Positions 44,345 to 55,790 are shown, counted from the stretch's first letter. The stretch: 64,000 nucleotides of DNA from Chinchilla lanigera (GCF_000276665.1 NW_004955475.1:8538307-8602306), one strand, 5' to 3'. Notes: generated by a model not told the origin, from the sequence alone. Translations and numbers: made by a program.

Positions 44345-44545
44345 GTGTGGCAGGGAAACAACACAAGCCCTGGGATTAGAGCAGACTCTGGGTGAAGGCT
44401 TTGCCTCGCCCTGGCCTGCTCTGGGAACCAATTCACCTCTTGGAGGCTTTGTTTTCTTGCTGGTAAGGTGGATAGTAATGGTACTTTGCTTACAGCACTG
44501 CTGTGAAGATTCACTGACATGATACATACTTTGTGTTAAGCCCAA
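44345..44545 (+). mobile_element. MIR
   Basis: 'agccctgggattagagcaga', 'ggaaccaattcacctcttgg', 'ggataGTAATGGTACTTTGC', 'ctgctgtgaagattcactga'. Confidence 0.62.
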
Positions 44546-44764
44546 GGGGGCACTAAGGGGATGGATATCCCCCACTCTGGCACCCTGCCAGCCCCTGGGT
44601 CAGCCTGGCACCTGCCTCCCTCCGGGGAAGCTTGAGGAAACTGACTTGCCGTCATGGGGAACACTCGTCCCTGCGACCCAGGCCCTGTTCTAAGCCAGAG
44701 CTGCGCACATCTTCCTCCGTGCTCACTGTTTCCTAGCTCAGGATGCATGTTCGCTTCCACCAGC

Positions 44765-44915
44765 TCATGCTGCCTCCCGCCCAGCAAGCCCGTGAGGAAG
44801 GGATTATTACTACCCCCGCTGTACGGGTGATGATTCTGGAGCTTGGGGAACTTCAGTCAATTGCCCTAAGCTGCTTGGTTTAGAATGGCAGTTCTGGGAT
44901 TTGAACCAAGAGATG
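44765..44915 (-). mobile_element. MIR fragment
   Basis: 'cccgtgaggaagggattatt', 'actacccccgctgtacggg', 'gtcaattgccctaagctgc', 'gggatttgaaccaagagatg'. Confidence 0.62.
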
Positions 44916-45228
44916 TCTGGTTCCAGAGTCCGAGATCAGGGAAGGCTCTGTCCACTCAGCAGGGTGGGCATTAATGGTCGCCTGCATTGGCATGGGTGCA
45001 CACGCCCATCAAAGGTGCTTGTAGGACCAAGGAGGCATGCACACAGCAGGGACAGGGGAGTGGACTCCTACAAATATCATCATAGAGCTTGGTGGGCTGG
45101 CAAGTGTGAAGCAGGCTCTCCACGTCAGCCAGCACAGGAAGGGGACAAAGGGACATGTGCTGAGAAGGATGTCCATGGAAACGATGAATGAGGCCGCCAC
45201 CCCCTGAGCAAACTGACAGCTTGTCACA

Positions 45229-45253
45229 CACACACGCGCGCACACACACACAT
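45229..45253. repeat. (CA)/(CG) alternating purine-pyrimidine tract
   Basis: cacacaca, then cgcgcg, then cacacaca: a 25-base alternating run of the kind that can adopt Z-DNA. Confidence 0.85.
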
Positions 45254-45339
45254 GGCCAGCAATCATGAGCCCTTGTGTGTATCTAGCTTTACAACATCTA
45301 CACAATTTTCTCCTCCAATCTCAAATCCTCCCAACGATG

Positions 45340-46080
45340 GATTCGCTCACCAAATATCTATGGAAGACCTACCATGTCTGAGGTGCTTGAGATCCAGCAG
45401 TGAAGAGGAGTGATGAAGAGCCCACCCCTTACGCGGCCCACAATGCAGGAGGAGAAGGCAGAACATAGACACAATAAATAAAACATATAGGGTGGATGGC
45501 AATGGAAAAATACAGCAGGAAGAAAGAGGGTTTGGCCGGCTGAGGGGAACTTAGAAGACTCCAATCACACTGAGAAGGTGACACTTAGGAAAGCGGTGAA
45601 GGAAAGATGAAAGCAAACCTTGCAGATATGTGGAGGAAAGCCTGGTAGGAACAGAGGTCTGTGCAAGAACCCTGGGCAAAGAGGAGAGGAACGGGCTATG
45701 AAGGAAGAAAGGAATGAAGGACCAGACCTTGAAGGGGCTTTTTCCCTGGTGCTGGGGATCGAACCCAGGCCCTCCCTCACATGTGCTAGGCAAGTGCTCC
45801 ACTGCTGAGCTGCACTCCAGGCCCCCTGGAGGGCCTTCTGCCTGTGGCTCTGTCTGAAAGATGGGGAGCGTGGGAAGGGTCTAAGTGGAACTGAACGGGA
45901 CCCCTCAGGCTTGGAGTCTTCCAGCATGAAGAAGAGGCTGTGGAAACCAAGGCAGGAGGGGAGCTGCGGGCGGATGGTGAGGTGGTGAGCAAAGGCTGGT
46001 TTGGGGATGGGCTCTGAAGATAGAGATAAGAGGCTTGCTGGCAGAGGAGAGGTGGAGTGCTGAAGGAGTCAAGGAATACC
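45340..46080 (-). mobile_element. L2-like LINE 3' sequence, interrupted by an ID
   Basis: 'gacctaccatgtctgaggtg', 'tgagatccagcagtgaagag' and later 'ggaccagaccttgaaggggc' match the reverse-strand L2 3' order. The right part (45825-46080) is weakly matched. Confidence 0.5.
45736..45824 (-). mobile_element. ID SINE
   Basis: Inverted ID close to consensus: 'ctggtgctggggatcgaacc', 'caggccctccctcacatgtg', 'ctaggcaagtgctccactgc', 'tgagctgcactccag'. Confidence 0.88.
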
Positions 46081-46234
46081 TCAGATGGTATGAAGTCTAC
46101 AGTCCACTGCTGTCACCACCCTGGCCCAAGGGGCGTTATCACCCCTACCCCATGCCTGAACTTCAGCAAATGGTCTTTTGGTAGTGGCTCCTTGCTCCCA
46201 TCCCTGCCCCATACATTCTATTCTCCACCCAGCT

Positions 46235-46720
46235 GTTCAAAGGAGCCTTTTAAAACACAAATCAGGTCGTGTCACTTTCCTACTTAAAACTCCCCAGTGG
46301 CTTCCTATGACACATAGAGGAAAGGTCTAGGCCCATGTGGGCTGGCTCCTGTCTGCCATTCCAGTGCTTTTTCTGACCTCTACTCCAACCCCTGCTCTAC
46401 TGTCCTATGAACTCACTGAGCTCGTTCCTACCTCAGGACCTTTGCATTTGCTACTTTCTCTAATCTGCACGGTTAGCTGCTTCTCATGCTTCATGGCACA
46501 GCTGAGATGTCACTGCCTTAGAGAGATCATACCCTGCACCACCACCCAATCTAAGTTAGATTCATCATTCTGGGTTTACTGTCTTGTTTTTGTTTTATTC
46601 CATTAAAAACACATTCCATTAACTCTGTGTTGATTTCTGTGATATTTGTCTCCTTCACTTAGCTTCCTGAGCATGAAGGCAGGGACCACACAGGCTTGGC
46701 CCACCCCTGCATCACAATGG
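46235..46720 (+). mobile_element. L2 LINE 3' fragment
   Basis: 'ctacttaaaactccccagtg', 'gcttcctatgacacatagag', 'gagctcgttcctacctcagg', 'acctttgcatttgctacttt', 'gagatgtcactgccttagag', 'gagcatgaaggcagggacca'. Confidence 0.75.
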
Positions 46721-46739
46721 CTGATGCCAAAACAGGAAC

Positions 46740-46862
46740 TCAGTGTGTTAGTGTGCTAAGTGATTTATAGACCTGTGCTCATTTAATATCTACGGGAGCC
46801 TGCAAAGAAGTGTTGCTCTCCCCATAGTATAGGTGAAGAAACTGAGGCATCCATTTATCCAA
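46740..46862 (-). mobile_element. MIR fragment
   Basis: 'gtgctaagtgatttatagac', 'gctcatttaatatctacggg', 'aggtgaagaaactgaggcat'. Confidence 0.68.
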
Positions 46863-46909
46863 TCCATCGATAGGCCATGGGCTCCAGGGGAGAGTAGAAT
46901 TCTACCTTG

Positions 46910-47273
46910 ATCAGTCTTCTGTTTCTATAACAGAATACCCAATATTGATAATGAAAAGAGGTTTATTTACTCATGATTTTTGAGGCAGAGAAGTTCGTGA
47001 TTAAGCAGCCACATCTGGAAAGGGTCATATGCTACTCCGTGCATTTTGCAAAAAGCGGAAAGGCAAACAGGCATGTGCAGAAGAGAGAGTACCAAGAGGG
47101 ACAAGATGCATTATAATAATCTGCTCTCCATAGAGCGAATCCACTCCCATGAGAACTAATCCAGTCCCACAAGACATTAATGCCTCTTAAAGATCCTACC
47201 TCCCAATACTACTATACTGACAACCAAATTTCAACCTGAATTTTGGCAGGGACAAACCACATCCAAACCACAC
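46910..47273 (-). mobile_element. MaLR-type LTR
   Basis: Reverse-strand LTR landmarks: 'cttctgtttctataacagaa', 'taatgaaaagaggtttattt' (contains the inverted poly(A) signal region), 'cactcccatgagaactaatc', 'gatcctacctcccaatact', 'aaatttcaacctgaattttg'. Non-coding. Confidence 0.72.
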
Positions 47274-47274
47274 T

Positions 47275-48005
47275 AACAAAGACTGTAGTCTAAGTGTTCA
47301 AAGAGTAGCTGAGGGCTCTGTCATTTCCTGTGGTAGCCTGATCTGTGGGAAGCTAGTGCTGCCTAGTGAGCGAAGGTGAGCAAGTTGGCCTGAAGGCTGC
47401 GGCAGGTACCTTCTGAGGGCTGAAATTCTGTTGGCTGCCCTTTTACCTTCAGTGTCCAGCAGATAGCAACTTGCTTCCATGCTAGGAACACCACCTTGAA
47501 TATGTAGGCCACATAGCACACAGCAGGGGTATGACAAGCTCAGATTTGCTTTCTGGAATGACCTTTCTGATGTCTGGGTCTGCTGGGTTAGAAAGGACAG
47601 AATTGGAAACAGAGGCCACGGAGGAGCCTCTTGCACTAGCTGTGGTAGGAGATGACGGACGACTGACTTCAGGGGACAGCCACAGAGCTGGAAGCAAGCA
47701 GAAATATTTTCAAGATATTTAGCAGTTAGACTCATCTCGCTGCGGTAATTCAAAGGATGCAGGAGTGAGGGGGAGAGACGCAAAAGATGGACAGGTGGGG
47801 ATCTGGCTGGAAGACTCCGAAGGCCATACTATAGGGGCTTGGACCAGGGAACAGGAAGTGAGTACAAACTCAGTGGCTTTGGCCTTCCCACAGAAGCTTA
47901 CTTGGCATTCGTATAAAGCATCAGCAAATATTTTTCTTTCCTCGCAGCTGCAGGCCCTCAGCTCTTCCTTGCTTGGTAATGGCACACTGACCAGCACCAG
48001 TTGTT
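47275..48005. other. Non-repeat stretch
   Basis: Holds a 161-codon minus frame (47783-47298) without recognised domains. No gene is supported. Confidence 0.45.
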
Positions 48006-48020
48006 GACACGCCTTCCTTT

Positions 48021-48208
48021 TTCTGTGGTAGTGGGGACTGAACCCAAGGCATTCACACTGAGCCACGTACCTCCTCAGCCCCTCCCCCTTATTTTTGCAT
48101 GTTGGGACATGCTCTTGCTAAGTTCTCCAGGATGGGTTCAAACAGGTGATCCTTTTGCCTCAGCCTCTAAGAGTGTTGGAGTTACAGATGTGCCCCACTG
48201 TGCCTGGT
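48021..48208 (-). mobile_element. B1-ID dimer SINE with perfect target-site duplication
   Basis: Inverted ID half ('gtggggactgaacccaaggc', 'attcacactgagccacgta') and inverted B1 half ('tccaggatgggttcaaacag', 'ttggagttacagatgtgcc'). Identical 14-base copies of acacgccttccttt lie at 48007-48020 and 48209-48222. Confidence 0.93.
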
Positions 48209-48279
48209 ACACGCCTTCCTTTAAAGGGACTCAGTGGTCCCTTGGCAACCTGGGAAATTCTCACCCCCACAGCCTCTTC

Positions 48280-48360
48280 TCTTCTCCCTCTCCCCCATCT
48301 TTTCTTCTCTCTCTTGTTTCTCCTTCTTCCTCTCCTCTCTCTCTTCTCTCTCTTACACAC
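48280..48360. repeat. CT-rich simple tract
   Basis: Irregular tctctc/cttctc pyrimidine tract. Confidence 0.75.
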
Positions 48361-48570
48361 AGACAGTCTCATGGCCACACTTACACCTGCACACATGCTC
48401 CTCCTAGGGTTGAGAGGACATCTGAGTATGAGCCCATCTCTGTGTGTGCCTGCAGGCGTAGGTTGTGAGGGTGGACGGAAACTTGAAATGTGAACTTTAA
48501 AAAAATTTAGGTCTCAAATCAGACTCTTAGTTAACAACGAGAAAGGGATCCCACAGAAAACATTCTGTCT

Positions 48571-48992
48571 GGCTGATCATGGGGCACATGCCTATAATCC
48601 CAGCACTATGGGAGGCTGAGGTATGAGGATTGCAAAGTCAATCCCAATCCAGGCGATTTAGACACTTTAGCAAGACCCTATCTCAAAAAATTTATATATA
48701 NNNNNNNNNNNNNNNNNNNNNNNNNNNNNNNNNNNNNNNNNNNNNNNNNNNNNNNNNNNNNNNNNNNNNNNNNNNNNNNNNNNNNNNNNNNNNNNNNNNN
48801 NNNNNNNNNNNNNNNNNNNNNNNNNNNNNNNNNNNNNNNNNNNNNNNNNNNNNNNNNNNNNNNNNNNNNNNNNNNNNNNNNNNNNNNNNNNNNNNNNNNN
48901 NNNNNAGAAATTATATATAATTTATATATGTATATATAGGCTGGGGATATAGCTCAGTGCCAAAGTCCTAGGTTCACTCCTCCCAAAAGGAA
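48571..48992 (+). mobile_element. B1-ID dimer SINE with expanded AT linker and gap
   Basis: B1 half 48571-48690 ('cctataatcccagcactatg', 'accctatctcaaaaaattt'), a TA-rich linker that enters the gap at 48701 and leaves it at 48906, then an ID half from 48939 ('ggctggggatatagctcagt'). Confidence 0.85.
48701..48905. other. Assembly gap (205 N)
   Basis: A run of N inside the AT-rich linker of a B1-ID SINE. Confidence 1.
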
Positions 48993-49034
48993 AAAGCGTA
49001 AAGAAAATAAAACCTGCTGTCTGGAGCCAATGGG

Positions 49035-49265
49035 AAGCTTATGCATTCATTCAGCAGATACTATACTTGCAGGGACCTCCTCTGTGCCCAACCTAGGGTA
49101 GGCGCCCATGAAAGGTTACAAGGAAGCTAGAGGAAGTGACTACCAGGCTGTCATATAAGAGGTCACTGTGGCAGCACTGAAGGAGTCACCAGCTGCCTGT
49201 CTGGGTGGCAAGCTCAGAAAGGCTTCACATAGAATATGCCCTCTGAGATGGGCTTTGAAGTCTGA
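49035..49265 (-). mobile_element. L2-like LINE 3' fragment
   Basis: 'gcattcattcagcagatact', 'acctcctctgtgcccaacct', 'gaaaggcttcacatagaata', 'gatgggctttgaagtctgag'. Confidence 0.55.
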
Positions 49266-50125
49266 GTAGAAGTTCACTGTGCCCCTAAGAGAATAAGGAT
49301 ATTATTCTTTAGAAAGGTAGAAAGAACAACATAGGGAGAGACCCGGTAGCATGAGAGAAAATGGCAAGTACTTCGCTGGGGTGGAGTAGTGGTGGAAAAG
49401 TGGGAGAGAACAGAGAGAGGTGGGGGGTGGAAGCTGGAGAAAGCTGACCCTGCTGGCACAGGAATGAACTTGAATGTTAGATAGTTACATAGTACAGCTA
49501 CCTTGCAGAGCACACTGGCAACTGCCATCAGCATTTCAGATACCCAGACCTTCTGCCAGGGCAATTTCACACCTTGGTGTCTGCCCTGGAGAAACACTTG
49601 GCACATGGATTACAGCATTTTCACAATGTAAAAGGAAGACGTGTACCACTAGGAATAGCTACCAGGAAGGGACTAGTTCAGTAAGATTTTGCTCCATCCC
49701 TGCTAAGGAATCCCTGAGGCAGTTGCAGTAAATGAAGTAGATCTCTTAAAGCAATGACATGAGTAAATAATATTTTGATTGCAGCAGATTGGGCTAGTAT
49801 GCACACACGTATTTCCCACCTCTGTCAGCTGCTGGGACCTAGAAGCAATGACATCCCCATGATGGGGAGTATACCTGGCATCCGGGTCTTGGCTTCTAAC
49901 ACCATTCCCCAACCAGAGGAACCAGGGCGCCTCAGAGAGACGGCTGAACGAGGGCCAGAGCAGGCAAGGTCCAACACAAGCCTGGACCATCTGGCGGTGT
50001 AAGAAAACGAGGCTGCGCGCATCAATGGATGGGGGCCTCGACAAAGGGCACAGGAGGGGGCCTCGTAGCCAAAGTGGGGGCGATCTGGGCAGACAGTAAG
50101 TAATGATAGTCTTGCATTTTCATCA
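49266..50125. other. Non-repeat or unrecognised stretch
   Basis: No gene seen. 49580-49760 may be a worn L1 piece, but I could not place it. Confidence 0.4.
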
Positions 50126-50129
50126 TTTC

Positions 50130-50705
50130 TTTTTATTTTAACCCAGGTTTACTTTTACAGAAAAGGTGGGAAGATCCTACAGAGCGTTCCCATATACCCT
50201 GTATCTACTTTCTTAAACGGCTAACCTGTCACATCAGCAGAGTACACAGGTCCCACTTAACAAACCAATACTGACATTTTATCATTCGTGCAAAGCCCAT
50301 ACTTTCTTCAGATTTCAGGAGCTTTTGTTCCAGCATCCCACCCAGGACACTGTATCACATTGAGTTACCATGTCTCCTTAGGATCCTCTGCGCTGTGGTG
50401 GTTTTTCAAACTTTCCTTGCTTTTGATGACTTTGACAATCTTGAGGCGTATCGGCTGGGCATCTTGTAGATTGTCTCTCAATTTGGATTTGAGAAACCAC
50501 GATGGTTTTCTCATACTTAAAGTAGGGAGTGTATTCAGGGAGGAATACCGCAAAGATGGGGTGACCTGCTCCATTTATCTGATCTGTGCTGCCTACAGTC
50601 TGCTGGTGATGCTGACCTGGATCACCCAGTTGAGGGGGTGTCTGTCAGTTTTTTCACGTTCCTTATTTCTCCTTGCCATGAGCCTCTGTTTGGATGGGTA
50701 TCACT
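50130..50705 (-). mobile_element. Old LINE-1-like 3' UTR sequence
   Basis: Plus-strand landmarks recalled from the ancient L1M type: 'gcgttcccatataccctgta', 'gttaccatgtctccttagga', 'tttgatgactttgacaatc', 'ttgtagattgtctctcaatt', 'gatgctgacctggatcaccc'. The 139-codon frame 50288-50707 lies wholly inside this and is not a gene. Confidence 0.55.
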
Positions 50706-51264
50706 AAGTGCAGCATATACTTACCAGAATTACATGGTATCTCTTCGGGGAAGGTAGACAATATTGGATTTTCACCTACAGAATATACAGTGGTAAATAC
50801 CTGTCGGCACACATGAATGTCAATAACTGAGTGCATGAATGAATGGAGAAGGATGGCTTTCCCTTAGAGTCACTACACACGGAAAGAAAGAGGAAACTCG
50901 AACATTGCTGCTAAAAAAAATAATCACACGGGACCATAGTGAGTGGTGATCCACCCACGTATATGACAATTAGTGGGTAAGCACTGGAGAAGGAACAAGG
51001 ATTGAACATTTCAAAATATCTTCCCCAAGATAGTTATCAACTAAAAGGAGAGGTAGAATAACTTACGGTGATGAACCCTTCAGATATCAGCCTTACCAAG
51101 TGATCAAGCACCAACTGATATACACTGATGTGAGAGCTGAGGCGCCAACCCTTTTCTCCAACATTCTTGCCCAACATGTATGGTCTCCCTTTGATAATGA
51201 GAAAACAAGCAAATCTGAATCAAGGGATGGGCAACAAAACACCTGTTCTTCAAAAATGTCAAGA

Positions 51265-51460
51265 TTAGCACAGTATGGCGGCGCATACCTATAATCCCAG
51301 CCACTCCAGAGACTGAAGCAGGAGGATTGCAAGTGCAAGGCCATCCTGGGCAACTTAGTAAGACCCTGTCTCAAAAAAGAAAAAAAAATTTTAAAAGGAT
51401 CAGGGATGTAACTCAGTGCAAAGGCCCTGGGGTCAACTCCTAGTACTGGGGGAAAAAATA
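51265..51460 (+). mobile_element. B1-ID dimer SINE
   Basis: B1 half ('cctataatcccagccactcc', 'agaccctgtctcaaaaaaga') and ID half ('atcagggatgtaactcagtg', 'caactcctagtactggggg'). Confidence 0.88.
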
Positions 51461-51479
51461 ATAGTCAAGCTCATGAAAG

Positions 51480-51797
51480 ACAGAGAAGGACCGAGGAACC
51501 ATCACAGACTGGAGGTGACTTAGGAGATATGACAACTAAATACAATGTGGAATCCAGGACAGGACCCTAGAGACGCAAAAAGGGCATTAGTGGAAAAACT
51601 GAGGAGATTCCAGTACAATCTGTGGTTCAAGGGATAGTATTGAACCAATGTGAAGTCCCCATTTTGATCATTGTGCTATGGTTATGTAAGATTTTAATAC
51701 TAGGGGAAGCTAAGTGAGGGGTGTACAGGAGCGATCTGTTCTATTTTTTACAACTTTTCTGTGAGTCTAAAATTAGCTCAAAATAAAGGTTTAAAAA
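51480..51797 (+). mobile_element. Old LINE-1 3' end
   Basis: 'tatgacaactaaatacaatg', 'tttgatcattgtgctatggt', 'atgtaagattttaatactag', and the terminal 'tctgtgagtctaaaattagc' plus 'tcaaaataaaggttt' with the AATAAA signal. Confidence 0.68.
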
Positions 51798-51799
51798 GT

Positions 51800-54160
51800 T
51801 GCCAGATAAAAGATTTGGGGCAGGTCCCTAGAAGGCCTCTGGTGGCAGATGTGAAATGTGCTGGTGGGCTTTTGAAAGGTGCTTGTCGCAAGCAGTTAAG
51901 GAGAAGAGCTGGCCGGGGAAGAGAGCTGGGGGTTGAGGCCTCAGGACTCGGCGATCCTGAGGATGCTCCGCCCCTCTTTGGAGCTGAGCCCGGGAGACCA
52001 CCTCTTCTACATATATTCTGCCACAAAGATTTGTTCAACCGTAGCAGCCTAGCAGACCAAATGGCTTGGATCTCCAGACCACACCCTAGCACCCTATGTC
52101 CCCACCACTTCTACTCTCCAGTACGGTGCTGGGAGGGGAAGCCCTGTGCCCCGCACTCCTGGCGGGGAGACAGTGAAGGGAAGCTGAAGCAGCTGGGGAA
52201 AGGCTTGGCAGGGGGGTGTGGGGTGCTCCAGAGGGAGGGCCACTCAGACAGTGGTTAGCTACAGAGTGGAGCTTAGCAAAAGGAAGGGGGAAAAGAAGGG
52301 GGGGCTGTCCTTCTCAAGGGGCCCTTTCATGTTGAAATCAGCCAGCGTGAATGCTGGCGGCCCAGGAGCCCAGCCGGGGGAAATGTGAGAGCCCCCTTAT
52401 CTCCCCTCATGTCACAGCGACGTCTGCGGTTCCCAGCCGGCCAGCGAGGATGCATTAGCAGAAGTGTTGGTTGGGGAGGGGGTTGTCCCATCGAGACCTT
52501 GGGCTGGACCCACTCAGCAAAGGGGGCGATAGAGGAAGCAAGTTCCCGCCCCTCCTGGTGCTGGGAGCAGAGGGCAGACTAGGAATCCTGCATCTTGAAG
52601 CAAGGACAGCCAGTGGGCTTTGGGACCTGGGGTTAGGAACTTGGCAGGAATCGGAATGAAGGCCTCCAGTCCTACCCCTATCAAATGCCAAAATGTCCTA
52701 CAGAGCATGCATCTCAGAAGCTCTGGGCGGGTGTGCAGGCCCTGCTTACATACCTTCAGGGATAGGGGCTCACTTCCTCTTGCGACAGCTCTGTAATACG
52801 GTTCTGGTTCCACCTTTGGATTCAGTTCTCATTCCTGGGCAGAAAATCTGGGACATTTGACCAGGGAGGCTGTGGCCCCACCCTCCTTGAGACACTCTCA
52901 GCCCAGGAGTGACCCCTGCTGTCCAGACAACCTTAGAGGCAGAGAACTGAGCCTGCTAACTTGCTATCACCAGCGCTGGTGGCCCTGCTTGCCCCCTTCC
53001 AGCTCTGTAATCTTTTGCTGCTGTTGATGGGCTATGAGGTTCTTTGTCAATCTGTTGCTGCAGAAACGATGTGGGTGAGGCCAACAGCTGGACCACGGGG
53101 CATTGTTGGCCCCCACAGCTGGAGCTGTCAGCAACCAGTGTTTTCATAGACACCATTTGCCTGTGCAAGTTCCTGGCCCCCATCACTCTCCCACTGTGGA
53201 AAAGGCCCCAAGCCTCTGTCCCACACTGCATCCTGAGTGAGCCCTGGCTGGCTCAGCTTGAGGTCATCCCAGCAGCTTCTGCTGCCCCAGAGAGGAAAGG
53301 GTTGGGAGGCCAGGGAGCCCCTGGAAGGCGCGGGCATGAGGAGGACAAGGCGAGACGGAGTCAGAGAAGCCCTGGGGGCAGCTTGGAGCAGGAAGGGTCA
53401 TGAGGCTCTAGACCTCCGAAATATGCAGAGCCTTTCTGGGTAACCTTGGTCAGTCTATTCGTCTCTCAGCCCAACCAGCAAGTGGGAAGCGTTCTTTGCT
53501 GATGGAGTAAAAATAGCTTCCTGCCCCCACCCTATTGTTCTTTTTCTTCCATGTCTGTTACATGTCATAGTTCCAGTCACAGTCTGGGTGGCTGTCTCCT
53601 CCACTGAGGCACAGTCTCCATGAGGGCAAGTAGGGCCTTGTTTTCACTATCGCTGCTACCTGGGCATCCAGAACGAGGGCTCTCCAGCACCTTTGCAGCT
53701 TGGTGCTCTCATGCCATTTAGTCCAATCGCATACTCTTATGCCATTTACTTTCTCCAAGTGAGAGTCTGGGTTAGAGCCAGCGGAGGAGAAACTATTTTC
53801 TCGGGGTGGCAGTTACTTGACAAAGGAAAATTTTCTCCTGGAGCTTAACGGGCTGCACGGGGAAGGAGGGCACCAGGAAGTGAAAGGCTCAGCTAAGGTC
53901 CCTAGGAAAGGGCCTCCAGCCTGAGACAGCTGCCAGGACACGAGACCCCTCAGAGGCTGATTCAGTCCCAGGGCCTGAGCCTGTGACTCCTCCAGGAATC
54001 CCCAGTGCCAACCTCAGGGCCTAGCTAGGGGAAAGGACTTGGGCAGCATTTGATGCTAAGAGCCAACTCATAGCTTGCCATTTTGTGCCTGCCTTAGCGC
54101 CTCCCAGCTTTGCATCTGGGACTTCCCGACACCTGCTTATGTGGGCTCTGCCATCTCCCA
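51800..54160. other. GC-rich single-copy-looking stretch
   Basis: No domain-bearing frame. A motif-dense non-repetitive spot lies at 52396-52430 (GATA-type CTTATCT, CRE-like cgacgtc, RUNX-type TGCGGT). L2-like traces at about 53600-53660. Confidence 0.4.
52396..52430. promoter_or_regulatory. GATA/CRE-like/RUNX motif cluster (weak)
   Basis: CTTATCT at 52396-52402, cgacgtc at 52419-52425 and TGCGGT at 52425-52430 within 35 bases. Short motifs, so chance is possible. Confidence 0.25.
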
Positions 54161-54163
54161 CAG

Positions 54164-54211
54164 GCTGGCAACGCGTTCCGCATCATTCCACTGTTCTCTC
54201 GGAACGATAGG
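54164..54211 (+). other. Exon-like segment, 48 bp (weak)
   Basis: 'ctgccatctcccacag' precedes it and 'agg|gtaagt' ends it, a strong donor match. The 48 bases are divisible by three, open in two frames and locally CpG-rich (acgcg, ccgc, tcgg, acga). No family recognised and no partner exon seen. A MIR starts just downstream. Confidence 0.17.
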
Positions 54212-54224
54212 GTAAGTCTTATAT

Positions 54225-54325
54225 TTTATTATTCTCATTCAAATGAGGAGACACAGACTCAGAAAGGCTTAGTGACTTGCCCAAAGTCACACAGCCCAGA
54301 AGCTATAGAACCAGAATTTGTCTTT
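54225..54325 (-). mobile_element. MIR fragment
   Basis: 'caaatgaggagacacagact', 'cagaaaggcttagtgacttg', 'cccaaagtcacacagccca'. Confidence 0.75.
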
Positions 54326-54694
54326 TGCCTTTGATCAGGTTGGGCTGGAGCCTTCAGACTCCACTCCCTGGCCCAGAACTGCCGCCTTCATAGCTTGCGT
54401 TCATTACCACGAGTGCCACAAGATCCAGCTCTGGGCGGAGCCTGTTCTTTTCGCTCCGCACACAGGGCCTTTCCGCAATTCCTCTTGGGATTTCAGTGGG
54501 CAGGCAGAGGGTGGGCAGGCTACCGTGGGACAGACAAGAAGGCAAACTTTGAGGTCCTGGAAGTATCTACAAAGTTCTCTGGCCACAGGCAGCAGTGCCT
54601 TGACTTTTGCTGAGAGCCAAGCATCAGCTTAGTGAATACTTTTGGAGTATCCACAGTATGCCTGGCATCCCATGAAATGCTTTTGTAAAGAAAC

Positions 54695-54895
54695 TGTTGT
54701 CACAAATGAGTCAAGCGCTTGCTATGTGGCATGCGGGCATCATGCACAATCCCTGTGACTTCAGAGTCCTGCAAGGGACTATGACCATCACCTCCACTTT
54801 GCAGAGGGATGAAGTGAGGGTCAGAGTAGCCAAGCTACATGCCCAAGGCCTCCCAGGTAGAAAGTAGCAGGGCTGGGAATAGAGCCCAGGCCCGC
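54695..54895 (-). mobile_element. MIR
   Basis: 'gtcaagcgcttgctatgtgg', 'catcacctccactttgcaga', 'gggatgaagtgagggtcaga', 'catgcccaaggcctcccag', 'agcagggctgggaatagag'. Confidence 0.7.
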
Positions 54896-54899
54896 AGAC

Positions 54900-55578
54900 C
54901 AAAAGTCTATACTCTTAAGCCCTGTGCCTGCTGCCCCCCAGGGGAACCTTCTGCTCAGGAAGTAGGGATGAGAGCCATATGCACTAACAAGGGGGGCGCA
55001 CAGAAAAGCAAGAAAGAGTGTGCCGGTGCCATGCCAGCTCACTGGCTGGGGACACAAGGGCCTGAGAGAAGTTGGGGTGACTCCCTCCAACACTGCACCC
55101 CAGATTATCAAGCCTGAGAGCCCTGAGTTTGGCTGGGATAGGCTTTTGGGGTAAGTCAGGGCTCTGCTGGTGCTGCCTGCATGGAGCTGGGGACTTCAGG
55201 CTCATGGATGACAAAGCCAAGTGTTTGGAGAGAGCAAAGGGGCAGGGTTAAAAAGGAGGGGCGTTTAGAGAAATCCTGGGTGGGAAATCACTGGAAAAGC
55301 TTCCAAAGCAAAGGATGACTCTTTGTGCTTTGGAAACTGGGAGGAGCTTGAGGATGCAGAGAGTAGAATGCAAGCGCCGAGCTCAGCAGAATGCTGCAGA
55401 CAAAGGCAGCCAGCACGCTTCTTTGTCAAGCAGCTTCCACACACGCGCTTTCCCCAGCGGATCATAACTGAGAGGTGCGCGAACCTGAAGCCCCCAAGTG
55501 GGGCCTGAGGGTTCCCGATCATGTAATTAAGAAGAGGGCAGATCTGGGTTGGGCACACAAGTCAGTCTGGTTCCAGAG
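54900..55578. other. Non-repeat stretch
   Basis: No gene or clear repeat seen. Confidence 0.45.
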
Positions 55579-55790
55579 CCTCTCTTAGTTCAAGCTGCTA
55601 TAACAAAATAGCTTAGAGTCATTTATAACTAACAGAAGTTTATTTCTCACAGTTCTGGAGGCTGGGAAATCTGAGATCAAGATGCCAGCCAGATTCCGTG
55701 TCCAGTAAGAGCTCACTCTCTGCTTCCAATGTCTGCGTTCTACTTATGTCTTCATATGGAAGAAGGGCAGAAGACTCCCTCAAGCCTTTT

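Noticed and set aside
47298..47783. 161-codon minus-strand frame
   Set aside because: No domain, no splice or promoter context.
50288..50707. 139-codon plus frame that looks membrane-protein-like
   Set aside because: Lies wholly within an old LINE-1-like 3' UTR; hydrophobicity comes from T-rich DNA.
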